A DNA stretch of 64,000 nucleotides. Source: Cymbidium sinense (taxonomy: Eukaryota > Streptophyta > Magnoliopsida > Asparagales > Orchidaceae). Positions 35,373-47,560 of this stretch are shown piece after piece. Position 1 is the stretch's first letter; every line of letters starts with the position of its first letter. The notes below the pieces were generated by a model. It made no database searches, was not told where the DNA came from, and saw only the letters and a program-made list of their open reading frames with translations. A program made the translations under genes and the position numbers. The stretch covers positions 4,426,976-4,490,975 of the forward strand of contig CM038215.1 in the NCBI GenBank assembly GCA_021442155.1. The letters run 5' to 3'.

Positions 35373-35423
35373 GTACTGTGGAGAAAAATTCCTATGAAGG
35401 AATCGGGAGTCACCTCTCAAATC
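35373..35423 (-). other. Leader/PBS remnant between two LTRs
   Basis: This is 51 bp between the truncated LTR of A and the full LTR of C. On the minus strand it reads AGGTGACTCC shortly after the LTR end, close to the TGGCGACTCC start of the tRNA-Arg PBS, followed by a CTCCA-containing segment like the leader of A and B. It indicates that the LTR at 35424 once served as a 5' LTR whose internal region is otherwise deleted. Confidence 0.55.
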
Positions 35424-38400
35424 TGTTGGTGAGAAATGAAAGAGGACAAGAACCTTATAGAAATTCATCTTTTTAGGATTTCACGTAGATCCACAGATGA
35501 ACTTATTCATGTGATCGAGTATGTTATCAAGGAATAGGGTACTATCTCAAAAGATAGAAGTCACGACCCTTTAATGGACCTAATCACCTCAATAAGGACT
35601 CCTAAGGATGATGGGTCTGCATATGTACCAGAAATTCTTCCCCTACTTTATATGGAAAAGTAAAGCAGGATTTATTTTAAACTGGGTTTGTAAAGTTCCC
35701 TACAAGGGCAATCCCCCATAGTTAATTACATCCTAAGGGATGGGATCCTTTAAGAAACTCTCGATTAAGGTAAATAATCATTATCTTTGAAGATTTTAAT
35801 AGGAAAGGACTATCAATCGATTGGTTTGTGTTTGAAGATCAAATGGGATTGATCAAAAGAGGGAGTTATTATCGGTAAAATGAGAGATAAGTAGGAGATG
35901 CCCATGATGCTAGGAAACCTACCGAGCATCTGAAACTATTCTATAGTTGGGCTTTACATTTTTGAAATTGATTTAGTTTGTTTGAGTTACATTTTTTCAT
36001 TAGAATTTTAGGATCTAAGATTCCTTAACATAAGATTAAGGAAATGGCTAACATGTGAGGAATTATGCTTATGACCCACAAAGGGGAGAAGCAACCTTAG
36101 AACCTAAATCTATGAAGCTTCGACGAGGGCTGGAAGCACAACCTAAATCTAAGGTGAAAAATGGGTAATTTGTTTGCCTCCACAAGAGAGGACAAACCAC
36201 CTGATAGCTTGGAATTACAACCGTATGGGGGTGGCTACCAACTAACTCCTCCTATGATTTTAAATACATGTAGACAAGTCTTTATCCTTATGCAAGATAG
36301 CTAGGTTGTTATTTATTATAAAGAGACTAAGTCCTTAAACTCACTCCCTAAAGACACTAGGTCATGTAAAGGGACATGCTTCAAATGACCTAAATCTAAT
36401 ACAATTTCAAATTTCATTTTATTTTCATTTTGGGCAATTATTTTGACTCAGGATTCATATGACTAATGCATGAGAAAGAAGGCTATTGTGGGTGAAGGTA
36501 GGAGGTGAGTTTCCATCACAGCTCTCAAAGGTTAAGCTGAGTTTCTCTGGCAAAGGTGGAAGACCTCTAATTAAGAGTGAAATAAGATGCATTTGTGCAT
36601 AATATTACAAAAAATGCTCATCTAGCTAAGGGGTTGGTAATCCTTTTATCTTGATTTTGAAATGAAGCTTTAGGTGAGGTTATAAGTTGTTTAATTTTTA
36701 TTTGAGTTGTTAAGATGGGTAAAAGATTTATTTTTTTCCCTAGAGAGCCTAATCCACATCCAGGCCATACATAAAGCAAGGATGAAACTAGAAAAATCAT
36801 GTCAGTTAATGCAAAAAGCTAAACAAATCATCAATCAATTTATAAAGCTAATTGTAAAAACAATAATAGGCCATTGTGGTCAGGCACCACTACACAAACC
36901 CAAAAATATCAAATGTGGGTAGCTGAGCTCTTCCCTTATACAACCTAGATTACAAATGAATTAAATTACAATTAAGCAAAGAATTCATTATTATGAGGGT
37001 CTTCAAGCTTTATTTTTCTTTCTTCTTTTTTTCTTTCTTCTTCTTTTTTTCTTTCTTCTTTGGTTGCTTCTTTTGGATGGTTGGAAAGTGGACACTCCAA
37101 GGCATCATATGGTGCATAAGATAGGATCTTATGACCATGCTCATCCTAATCCCCATAACAATCATTCCAAAATCCTAATTATACAAATTTACATGAAAAG
37201 GAAAAGTGGAAATCTAACTAACACCTGCAAAACAAATGTTAGCTAAAACACACAACATAAATCCTAAGCATGTATATTAGACTTCTCACCCCACCCATGG
37301 GTGACTAAGTGCACCTGGCCTATAGATTATTCTTAGGGGTATAAAGCACCTGTAAGCAAAAGCATTTATATTTTTATTTATGATAGTACCCCTTAAGTAC
37401 AATCCCATGTAGAAAAAGAATAGTTAGACTAAGAACGTCCTACCATTCATTCTATAAACATCGAAATCTAAAACATATATCACAAAATAAAATAAATATC
37501 AAATAATGCCACCTAAGGCTAGAAGTGGTGACTTAAGCTATTGTGTGTGCTTTGAAGGCTTGTGTGGTATTCTTAGTTATGGATTTAGGTTTAAATTTTC
37601 TAATTGTGAAGAACATGTTCAACTTAGAGGAGGGTTTCATTTAAGTTGCGTAGTTGTTTTGGGTTTATTTTATTTCATGTTTTGATTTTGTTTAAGTGGA
37701 TCTTACAATTAATTACTAAGTTATGAAGAGAGGGAAAGAGAAGAGAACTTCTCTTTCCTTCCCTAACCTAAGTAAATTCTAAAGTAGATTCACATTATAG
37801 TTTCATTTAGGTGAATGTTTTGATTAAATCTTTTAATTAATCCTAAGTTTAGATAAACTCTAAACAAACCTATTCAAAAGAAAGGCATTTTAAGATTAAA
37901 TAAAATGAATCAAAATTCACATAACACACATTACTTCATTTATTTCCCAACATATATAACATGCACATGGATGGACCCTAAGCATATCTATAAATGAAAA
38001 TGAGAGTATTTAACACACTTTATGATGCATGCTATGTAATCCATTTAAGAAAATTTAGAAGTTGAATATGCATGATTTTCCTTAAGTAGAAAGGGTTTTC
38101 CTTATCCAAATTTTTACATGAAAGTAAGAAAGGCATAAATGAGTACAACGCCATTGTTAACGGAGGTAAGGCACAAGACCTACTTAAAATACTTAAAGTC
38201 TCAGGGTTGTCTAGAATAATATTCCACTTTCCTTAAATATAATCATATGTATAAAAGAAATGAAATAGAAAAGGAGAATGCAAAGTTGTTTAATGAGTTG
38301 ATTTTTATTTATGCAATTTATGTATGCAAGTACAGGCAAACCTTATTAGTTGATAGCATAGGGATGAATAGGGTATGGAATTAGGTAAGTGTTGGGTTCT

Positions 38401-41400
38401 TTTCAAATGAACCCTACATCTTACCAACTCCTATTCAAAAGTATACTAACATAAGAAAGAAAAGAAACCTATGCTATGCATACCTTTGTAATCTATTACA
38501 TGCATAATCAAATCCTACTTTCAGATTTGGTATTTGATTTATGTGTTTAGAAAAGTAATTTGGATTTAGTAGTGATAATAGCCATTCATATTTCAACTTT
38601 AGCCAACACATGTAAATTTGAAATAAAGTAAACAATTTCATTTTAAAATTTGAATTTCAAAATTATGAATGCATGAAATCACATGAGATACAACTTAACA
38701 TGTTGGGGAAAGATTCAAAACAATGAAAGCATGTAAAAAACTCACTTCTCTTAAATCCTAAAACATTCTCATAGAATAAGAAAATTTAGAATAAATCAAA
38801 GTGAATTCAAAGTGCTTTTTGTTTAGTTTGAAGTTTGATCTAATTTTGAAAAGGTGAGATGAGTTTATTGTTTCTAACCCATTCCCACATGTGTTTAATA
38901 TTTTTTTAATTAATTAGATCAATTTTATGTGTTGATTAGGTTAAGATATGAATTAAGTAACTTAATTAACCCTTACACCACTTTAGAAGAATTAACTAAA
39001 TAATTATGAGCCAATGAGATGACATAAAACCCACAGAGAATTTAAATTTGCAATGCACCTAATAATGAAAAGGCCTAATGCAATTTGGCTCACAATTAAA
39101 AGTTAATTAAGCTAAGGGGTTTAGCTTAAGTAATTTCAAAACATCCTTTCATACTTATGAATGGGGTTTTGATTCCCTTATTTGAACTTAGGCTATCAAA
39201 CACCTAAGCATCTACCCAAGGTAGATTAATTAAGTTATGAAACTTTTTAGAATGTTTAGAATTTAGTTAAGTGGATAATCAATGAAATAACCCTTAATTA
39301 ATAGGAGACTAAGGAGAGAAAAGGGGGTTTAGGGAATAGCTTAGGGTAAATGCCCCAAAAATATTCCATAAACTTCCTACTCATTGGATCTAACATTAAT
39401 CAACACTAATCATAGGTTAAAATCACTAATCATTCCCTAATTATGCTTAGTTATATAAGGAGGGTAATTAAAAAAACCATATGCAATTCTTCTAATGAAG
39501 CCTTCAATAAATCCCAAGAAAATTAGTAGAGGTAGAAGTTATCCCTTAAAACATACCCATGAAATTTGGGATTAATTAGAAGCTTAATAAAAAAGTAATT
39601 AACAAAATAAACTTTCTAATAAAACCTAAATTTATGGAAAAGCATAACTCAAAACTCATCAAAATTAATTTTAAAATGTTTTAGGTTTAATTATCTATCT
39701 ATAAGATTTTATTTCATAATTTTCTAAATTTTTTAAAAGGAGTTATGAATTTTAGAAGATCCTTAAGTGAATTAAGAATTAGTTAAAGCATTTTTATTAA
39801 TCCCTAACTAATCCCTGGCTCACGGTGCGACGTGTGGCAGCAGCGGTCAGCCCGCTTTACACACATCATGCCATGAGGGGGTCACTTAAACATCACATCA
39901 TAAATAATGGTGGTGGAGCATGCATTTCAATCCTCTGTCGTCCGATCAAAGATGGACAACCAAGGATATCTCGCATTTTAAAATGAGTAATAGGAAATCT
40001 AAATGTGCTAAATTATCTCAACTGTCCATCTAAAATGCATGGATGGACAATTGAGATCATCCAAGTTCTTCCCCTTGATCAACAAAGACTGTCCATGATC
40101 AAGGGGAAGATCCAAGCTAGATCTAGCATGGATTCCAATCAAACTCAACCCACACCATCTAAAGATAGAGAGGGGAAAATCCAACGATAAAAAATTGATG
40201 GGGTGAAAATTTCTTTCTCGAAGCTCCACACCACATTGAGTAATGGTTAGATAATCCCATACCTCACTGGAGATGATCACTAGCACTCGAATCCCTTAGG
40301 GAAGCTTTGCTTGGTTGAGATAATGCCTTGCTAAAGTTTTGAGCACTTGAGGTTGGGTGGATCCTTCTATGGGTCATCTCCTCCTATGGTTGAGCTTTGA
40401 ATTTGATCCAATTCAATCCTCCCTTTCCTTTAGAACTTGGGAATCAACCTAGGTGAGCTTAACTTGGTCACCTAAGTGTGCTTGCAAAAGGAATTAGAAT
40501 GAAATGAAGTGTGGAAGAAGTTGGCAATTCAATTGGATTCCCCTATTTTCACTATTTGAAAACTAAGAAATGGAAGAATGGAATGAGCTCTAGGATGCTT
40601 GCTATCACTCTCTAATGACTCCTAGGTCTCACTAGCTCTCAGTCGAATTAGAGAATTATGCATTTGAGTTTATTTAGGTGGAGTATATCTTCCCCTTGAA
40701 GGATCAGATGATAATGAAAATGTTGTTTTGATCCAACTGATCATAGGCTAAGAGCTATTTGATCAGTTAGGAGTGTGCACATTGTCTGTTTGAGCCAAGG
40801 AGTGGATTGCCAACCTCCCATGTGCATGAATTTGAGCTTGAGAGGGAGTTTAAAATTTTTAATTTTTGACTATAGGGTCGGGTTTGGTCTAGGGACCAAA
40901 TGGGCTAACCCAAACCCATTGGGTTGGGTGCACCACTCTCCCCTAGGTCCCCTTGAGCTTTTAGGAAAGCCTCAAATGAATGTGAAGAGGGTATGACCAA
41001 ATTACCCACGGGTTAAGCCAAAATTTGTTCTATGCCCTAGGGGTAGGATGGTTATTTTGCTATTTTTCCACTTTGGATGTGTTGGGTATGTGGAGAAACT
41101 AGGGTTGGCCAAGTTTTAAAAGATTTGGAATTCAATTGGTAGGGTTCGACTCATGTTGACCCATTTAGGTCAAAATGGGTCAACTTGGGTCAAGTTGACC
41201 AATAGGTCAAATTGGGTCAAACCAAGGGTTGGGTCAAGTTCATATGACCATTTGAAATGTTTTTGTTACTTTGGTTTGATTCAATTTGGTATATTTTTAA
41301 TTTTGGCTCATATGACTACATTTAGGTCAAATGGGTCAAGTTGACCTATTTGATCCATTTGACCTATTTGAAGCAGGTCAAGGGTAGGCTTATGTTTGGT

Positions 41401-42729
41401 TAGTCATATGGAGTGGATTGGTATCTTTGTTTGCAATCAATTTGGGTTAAGTTCAATTTTTTGTCAACATGACCCCCTTTAGGTCATGTTGGGTCTAAGG
41501 TCAATTGGGCTAGGTTGGGTCTAGTTGACCAATTGAGGCTTTGGTCAAGTTCCACAAGTGATTTAGAATGGACTTGACCCATTGGTTTCAATCAATTTGG
41601 CTTAGATCAAATTTTGATACATTTTGACCCTTAAGGTCAAAATGGGTCAACTTGAGTCAAGTGACCAATTTGGCTAGGTAAGGCTCATATGTTGGCTTGG
41701 TCAAGTTCAAACATAAGTCATGAGTGAACTTAGATCAATGGTTTCAATCAATTTGGCCTATGGTGGTATTTGGCTATGTTAGATTTCATTTTGGGCTAAG
41801 TGTTGACTTGGTCAACTCTTAGGTTTAACTTGGTTTGACCCAATTTGAATGATTGATCATCCCATGATAATTATTGATCATGATGAGAGGGATATATGAG
41901 TTTGGTTCAATCCAACTTGGTTAGGATCAAAATTTGGCTCATAAGGGTACTTTAGGTCACTTTGGGTCAAGTGAGCATAAGTGGGTCAAATGGCTTGGTC
42001 AAAGCTTGATTTGAAGTTGGTTGATCTTGTATATGAACTTATGATTGAAATATAAATCCATTTACAAGTGGTTTTAATCAAATAGATTTTTATACATTTG
42101 AAGATTTCATATTCAAAGGAAGGATATGAAAGGGTTTAGGTTATATTTTTGAACTAGGTTTTGATTATTTGATTGAAGTTTGGATTTATATATGAGCTCA
42201 TGATTGTAGGACTGATTGAATCATGAAGAGAAATTAAGAGTTTGGCTTGATTTGAAATTGATTTGGCTAAGTTGAAGATTTTGACTTGAAAGGCTTAGAT
42301 TAGATTTTGGATTGATTTGAGTTTGGTTTTTGGAATAGGTTTTGATTGTTTAGGTTAAGTCCTTAAGGAAGGATTAAGGACTTAAGAAATTTTGATGGAT
42401 TTTGATCGTGGGTTTCAATCATTGATTTCAATCAAAGATTTGAATCATGGAATTGATTTGAGTTTGGAGAAAATCAAATAAAATTGATTTGGAGTTTGAC
42501 TTGAAGGAATGAAAGTAAGGAATGGTTTATGCTAAGGGTAGGAAGTTTTCCTAACACCCTTAAGGTATGATCTATTCCTATGGCTAACTCTTCTAAGTCT
42601 TCTAGGGCTAGGTTGAGTATCCACCTAATCACTAGATGTGTCTTAATACTAAAGAACTCTTAAAGTCTAAGAGAAGTCCTAAGCCTAAGATGGAGGGGTT
42701 GAGAGCTCATTCTAAAAATGAGGTCAACA
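35424..42729 (-). mobile_element. Full-length LTR (7.3 kb), 3' LTR of element C
   Basis: The only complete LTR in the window: + strand TGTTGGTGAG...AGGTCAACA, so minus strand TGTTGACC...CAACA, 7306 bp with TG/CA ends. Its left end is marked by a PBS remnant, and its right end is the same terminus that closes the solo LTR at 9398 and the A LTR at 14841. It contains the pyrimidine tract (37010-37072), AT-rich spacer (37500-39780), a GC-richer block (39800-41050) and the TTGACC/GGTCAA field (41140-42010). No conserved reading frame is found in it. Confidence 0.8.
41140..42010. promoter_or_regulatory. U3 field of TTGACC/GGTCAA motifs, element C LTR
   Basis: Between 41150 and 41350 alone I count at least eight GGTCAA and three TTGACC, including the palindrome GGTCAAGTTGACC (near 41190 and 41333). 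The motif is the W-box core for plant WRKY factors. Equivalent fields occur in the other two LTRs that keep this region. Whether any factor binds is not shown by sequence. Confidence 0.5.
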
Positions 42730-45227
42730 AAGAGTGCCCAATAGGTGTGGTGTGACTGACAAGGAACACCACATATTGGTGGCTGATCAACAACCGAGAT
42801 CACAAGCACTAACAAAAATAATCTATCCTTATCCCAAGGGGAAAGAATCCAGAGCTTATTGCAATGTGCCTCTACTTATGTTCAAGATATAAGAGAGAGG
42901 GGAAAAATCGACTAAGGGATAGAGTATGAACCTTCCGCTAGGGAAGTAGGTTCAAGTCATCCATATGGGGATGAAAGGTTTGATTTGATTCTCACTGAGG
43001 AGAAAAAGATTTGATTTGTTCCACTAGAGAAGAGGGTTGAATTGGTTTCACATTTTATTAGGTTTGAATTTTAAGATGGACCCTATTGGTTTGCAATAGA
43101 TTGCACTAAGAAGGAGCCATGAAAGACAAGACCTAACTCAAATTTATCAATCCAAAGGGGTAGACTACTAAACACGTAGTAGGACTAGCCAACCAAAGAG
43201 ATGCCTTTTGTTATACAGTGACCAAGTTAGGAAGAAAGCACAGGGACTAACATCTTCCAAAATAAGAGGCCACTAGGGTGATCAGTTGGTAAGGCAACCG
43301 ATCAAACCCAACCTAGGGCTGACTATTGAGTGAATGCCACTGGGGGACTTAAATTAGCTCAAGAATAGTCAAGATTGATTTCATTTTTTTGATGGATTCC
43401 ATTGGTTTGTGATGGATCAAACTAAGAAGGAGTTTGTAGAAGCCTAGACCTATCTCAAATTTACTAAACCAAAGGGAGTAGCTTCCCGGCTGATGGGAGA
43501 ACTATCCGACCAATGGAGTGCCTTTCGGTTTGCAATGATCAATTTAAGGGAAGAAAGCTCGAGAACTCATATATTCCACAAGAAAAGATCACTGGGGTGA
43601 TCGGTTTCTTTGGGCAACAAAATGAACTTGTTCTAAGGCTGCCCATCGATTTGTGATAATCATGCTAGAAAGAATGTGTCATAGTCTTACATCTTTCAAA
43701 GAAAAATGACTGTCGGGGTAACCTGCTCATAAAAAGATAGATTGAACCCGACCTAAGGGAGACTATAGAGTGAGTACTGACTTAAGGATTTATCTCAACT
43801 CAAGTAGTCAGGCAATTCCTATAGGGAGTTCTGCTGACACTGTCTTAAAGATGGGATGCCTGCTTGGGAAAAGTGGCCCTTTGGGGGTTTTAATTCCTAA
43901 TCCATAAGAGAATTAATTATGTTTCTTTATTTTAGTTTATTTCATCATGGACCTTGTTAGTTTGCAAGGGATAAAATTGAGAAGGTGCATATATCATCCT
44001 AGACCTATCTCAGATTTACTAAACCAAGGGAGAATCTGTGCATCCCCTGAACAAATTCTCCAACCATAGGGGTGGCTACTAGGAAAGGAGAACTGCCCAA
44101 TCCAAAAGTAACCCCGGTAGTGTGGGATGGGGCCAGTAAGGGCTTAATCCAACACCTTGGAGAAGATGACATGGCTAGTCGTATATCTAATAGGTATTTG
44201 GTGTCTAACTCAAGGAGAAAGCATGGGGACTCATATCTGCCAAGACTGGTGTACTCATGGGTGAGTCGCTGTCAGTATAGCGCACATCAACCAACCTTAA
44301 GTGCCTGTCAATTTGCAATAATCAGCCTAGGAAGAAAGCTCGAGGACTCACATCCTCCTATAGCAGAATTGACTGCTAGGATAGTCTGTATTTGACTTCA
44401 CAAGTGTTAACTGACCTAGGGCGACTACTGAGTGAATGCCACTAGGGGACTTATATCAGCTCACAAGTAGTCAAGAGGAAAGGAGCCTATAGGGGACTTA
44501 CCCTAAACCTCAAATATACTCAACCTAATTAGAGCAAGATGGCTAATTCAAGAAAAAAACTCGGGGACTCACATCTTCTTAAATGAGGTCAACATGAGGT
44601 AGCTTACTGGCTGGGCAGTGAAGCCTACCATACTAACAAGGCACTCTTTATTTTACAATGATCAAGTTAGGAAGAAAGCAGGGACTCACATCTTCCAATA
44701 AGTGACCACTGGGGTGACATACTAGCTAGGTAGCATGTAGACCCGACCTAGAGCAGCTAATGAGTGAGTGTCATAGGGGGCTTCCTCCCACATCAAAATA
44801 GCTCGAGATAAAAGATTTGCGTTTGAATGTGCATGTGTTGAAAAGGAATAGGATGCCTTCGGGGGACTATTACACCCACCTTAAAACACATTGGGGAATT
44901 GATGAAAAGGTACCATGGATGGCAAAAAGATTCCCGCCATGTGCCATTTAGGTTCTCTCACACCTATTTTACATATGATCAAAATAGGATGCCTCTCGGG
45001 TTCTCTTACACTTATTCTAATAGTGTTGGGAGATTTTGTTTTTGTTGTGAAAGAGGGATACGATGGCACTAGGGGACTATTACACCTACCCTAAACACAT
45101 CACAGTGGATTCACAAGATAAGCAAACAACACTTTGAAAGAAGAGAAGATTTGATGATGAAATCAGGTTTGGTTCTTTTCATTAATGATTATTTTCAAAC
45201 ATGATTTGTTACATGAGTAATATTTCT
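42730..45227 (-). other. Element C: 3' non-coding region with diverged tandem repeats
   Basis: Same order as in A (14842-17909) and about 0.6 kb shorter. The block ending in CCTAACTCAAATTTA..CCAAAGGGG starts near 43073, 43390 and 43945. GGGGACTCACATC-like units lie near 43245, 43565, 44225, 44345, 44570 and 44690. GGATGCC...TTACACC(T/C)A units lie near 44850, 44985 and 45060. No sustained frame is kept; the open stretches 44072-44395 (+) and 44881-45069 (-) are not conserved in A. No purine-rich tract abuts the LTR boundary. Confidence 0.7.
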
Positions 45228-46400
45228 TTAGATAGAGCCCATTAATTGGAAGCATCGGGTGTTCCCCTTTACAAGTAATAAGCTAATAAGATCCTCCTTC
45301 TCTATGACATAGGGGCCTTCCCAAGTGGATTCAAATTTGCTTCCCATCTTTTGACGAGCAATAATTGGTCTCCTTAGGACTAACAAAAGTTCTCGTACTC
45401 CAATAAACCTAGGGGGAACCAACTTATTTTGAGCTTGAATCATTTATCCTTGTACAACTCAAGGTTCTAGCATGCTTGTAGGTGACTCCCTCTAAACCTT
45501 CAAGCTCTTCTAACTGCAACTTTACATTCTGCTCTGTAGTGATCTTGCTACCTAATGTTATCCTTAGTGATAGGAGTTAAACTTCTAAGGGAAAAATGGC
45601 TTCAGACCCATGCACTAAGGAAAATAGGATAGACTGAGTTGGAGTTCAATATGTGGTGCGGTAGGCCCACGAAGCTTCAACCAATTGCTCATTCCACTAT
45701 ACTTTGTTTTCATTAAGAGTCTTCTTCAGTGTCTGGATGAGAGTTTCATTGAATGCTACTGCTAAGCCATTAGCTCTAGGGTAGTAGATGGTGGAGTATC
45801 TCCAATCTATACCGTGTCTTTTCACAAAGCTATTAATCTTCATACTTTTGAATACAGTACTATTATCAGATATAATTCATGAAGGCACCCTGAACCTATA
45901 TAGGATATGGTTCCTAAAAAATTAAAGCATATGGTGAGCGGTGACCTCTCTGAGTGGGATGCCTTCTGCCTACTTGGAAAAGTAGTCGGTGGCAACTAAG
46001 ATGAACCAATTCCCTTTGGAAGATAGAGGATCGATTGAGCCTTCAATGTCGGTACCCCAACACTCAAATGACCATGAAGCCAATGTGGGGTGTAGATTGT
46101 TGGGTGGTTGGTGGAGGACCACATCGTGCACCTGACACTGATGGCATTTCCTAGCTATGTCCATGAATTATGTGATCATAGAAGGCCAGTAGTACCCAAG
46201 TCTTTTGATCTTCATCTTCATCTTCGAACTAGATTGATGAGCTCCACAAAGACCTAAGTGTACCTCAGTTATAATGTCATGGGCTTCATATTTGTCTAAA
46301 CAGTAATCACATTTGATTAAAGGACCGATAGAAAAAGGTGCCATCAACAAGAGCGTAGGAGACAACTCTCTATTTCACCTGATGGTCTTGTGATTTCTCT
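45228..46400 (-). pseudogene. Element C: integrase
   Basis: Reading 3' to 5' on +, the zinc finger (46168-46365: EVHLGLCGAHQSS.KMKMKIKRLGYYWP), CHQCQVHD and first catalytic Asp with its surroundings (45970-46164: FECWGTDIEGSID, LVATDYFSK) are recognisable. The rest of the core near 45700-45900 has the NG..VEAFN region in broken frame. The C-terminal part (45228-45443: RRPIIARQKMGSKFE, GPYVIEK, CFQLMGSI stop) is also present. IVG is IEG here. Stops and frameshifts lie between the pieces. Confidence 0.8.
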
Positions 46401-46439
46401 TGAGATAGTTTGTCGATGTTCAAGTAATCTATAAACATT

Positions 46440-46990
46440 TGCCTCTAATCTAGCTCCTTGTCCATTTTAGCAATGACAACCTCCCCTTCAAGAGAAAGTC
46501 TCTCAATGAGTTCAACATCAATAAGGGATAGGACCTATCTTTTTTGGACCCTTATTGAAATGGACTCATCTTTCGGACATGCCAATTATTTGGCAAGTTT
46601 GGCAAAGCATCTACTACTATGTTCTCTGCTCAGGGAACCTTGTAGATGGTGACTTCAAGAATCTGGGCCAACAGCTTCATGGTATACTCATAGTAATGAT
46701 GAAGCTTGGGCTTAAGGACCTGGTAGGACCTAGAAATCTAGTTGATGACCAACTGAGAATCCCCAAAGATGTTGATGCTCTTGACACTGATAGTGATGGA
46801 TAACTCTAAACTGGAAATCAAAGCCTCATACTCAGCTTCATTATTGGTGCAGGGGTTGGAACGATAGTATGAGAATCACATCTTATCGTAATTTGGAGTT
46901 AAAAAAACTATTCCTACCCCTGCCTTTCCTGGGAGAATAGATCATGGTGTTTATCCCTTAAGAAAAGAAGCAGCACCATCAAAATACATC
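46440..46990 (-). pseudogene. Element C: archaeal-type RNase H (aRNH)
   Basis: Minus-strand blocks: YFDGAASF near 46975, SNPCTNNEAEYEALISSLEL near 46830, FGDSQLVINQ near 46760 and VDAL near 46610, where the catalytic Asp is kept. The + strand open stretches 46458-46652 and 46555-46803 are shadows. Frameshifts separate the blocks. Confidence 0.75.
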
Positions 46991-46992
46991 TC

Positions 46993-47560
46993 TCATTGGT
47001 GGTTGTCGATCTCCCCTAAGTTCATGATTTGTTCATCGGGGAGATCGTCACCAAGCAGGGGATCAGTAGAAAGTGGGTGTGCTGCTAAGAAACCCGCTAG
47101 TGCCGATCCTTTTATTACATGGAGGGGTATGAAAGTGATATCAAACTGTGAGAGAATCATGGACCAATGAGCCAAACATCTGAAAAGTGTTGGCTATATC
47201 ATGAGGTACTGTAGTGGATTAGTTCGGAAGATCAAGTTCACCTTAGGAGAAAGCATATAGTGGCATAACTTTTGAGATGCAAAGATCAAATCTAGGCAAT
47301 GTTTCTTAATAGGTGGATAATTTGCTTCAACATGGATTAGATGATGGATGAGGTAGTATAGAGTGCTCTCCTTCCTTCATCGTTGTCTTAGCTCAACAGA
47401 GCATCAAGAGAGTCATCCAAAGCAGTAGTGTAAAGGATCAATGGTTTGCCCGGGATAGGGGCTTCTAGAATTGGTGGTTTCACCAAGTACTCTTTGATAT
47501 ATTTGAAAGCGTGCTGACACTTATCATCCCACTTAAACTTGGCATCCTTTTTGTTAAGTA
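46993..47560 (-). pseudogene. Element C: RT-linked RNase H and connection
   Basis: The open stretch 46993-47175 gives the connection end (ARWSMILSQFDITFIPL-like, VIKGSALAGFLAAHPL, DLPDEQIMNLGE). Upstream, 47388-47777 ends with KWDDKCQHAFKYIKEYL and LILYTTALDDSLDALLS, the start of RNase H. The middle (LYYLIHHLI...) is broken by a stop. Order and content match D and A. Confidence 0.75.

Noticed and set aside
36707..36922. Short + frame as a host gene
   Set aside because: It lies within the LTR and is not kept in the homologous stretches at 32920-33070 or 63720-63900.
44072..44395. 107-codon + frame in the 3' non-coding region of C
   Set aside because: It is antisense to the element and not conserved at the matching place in A (about 16700-17050).
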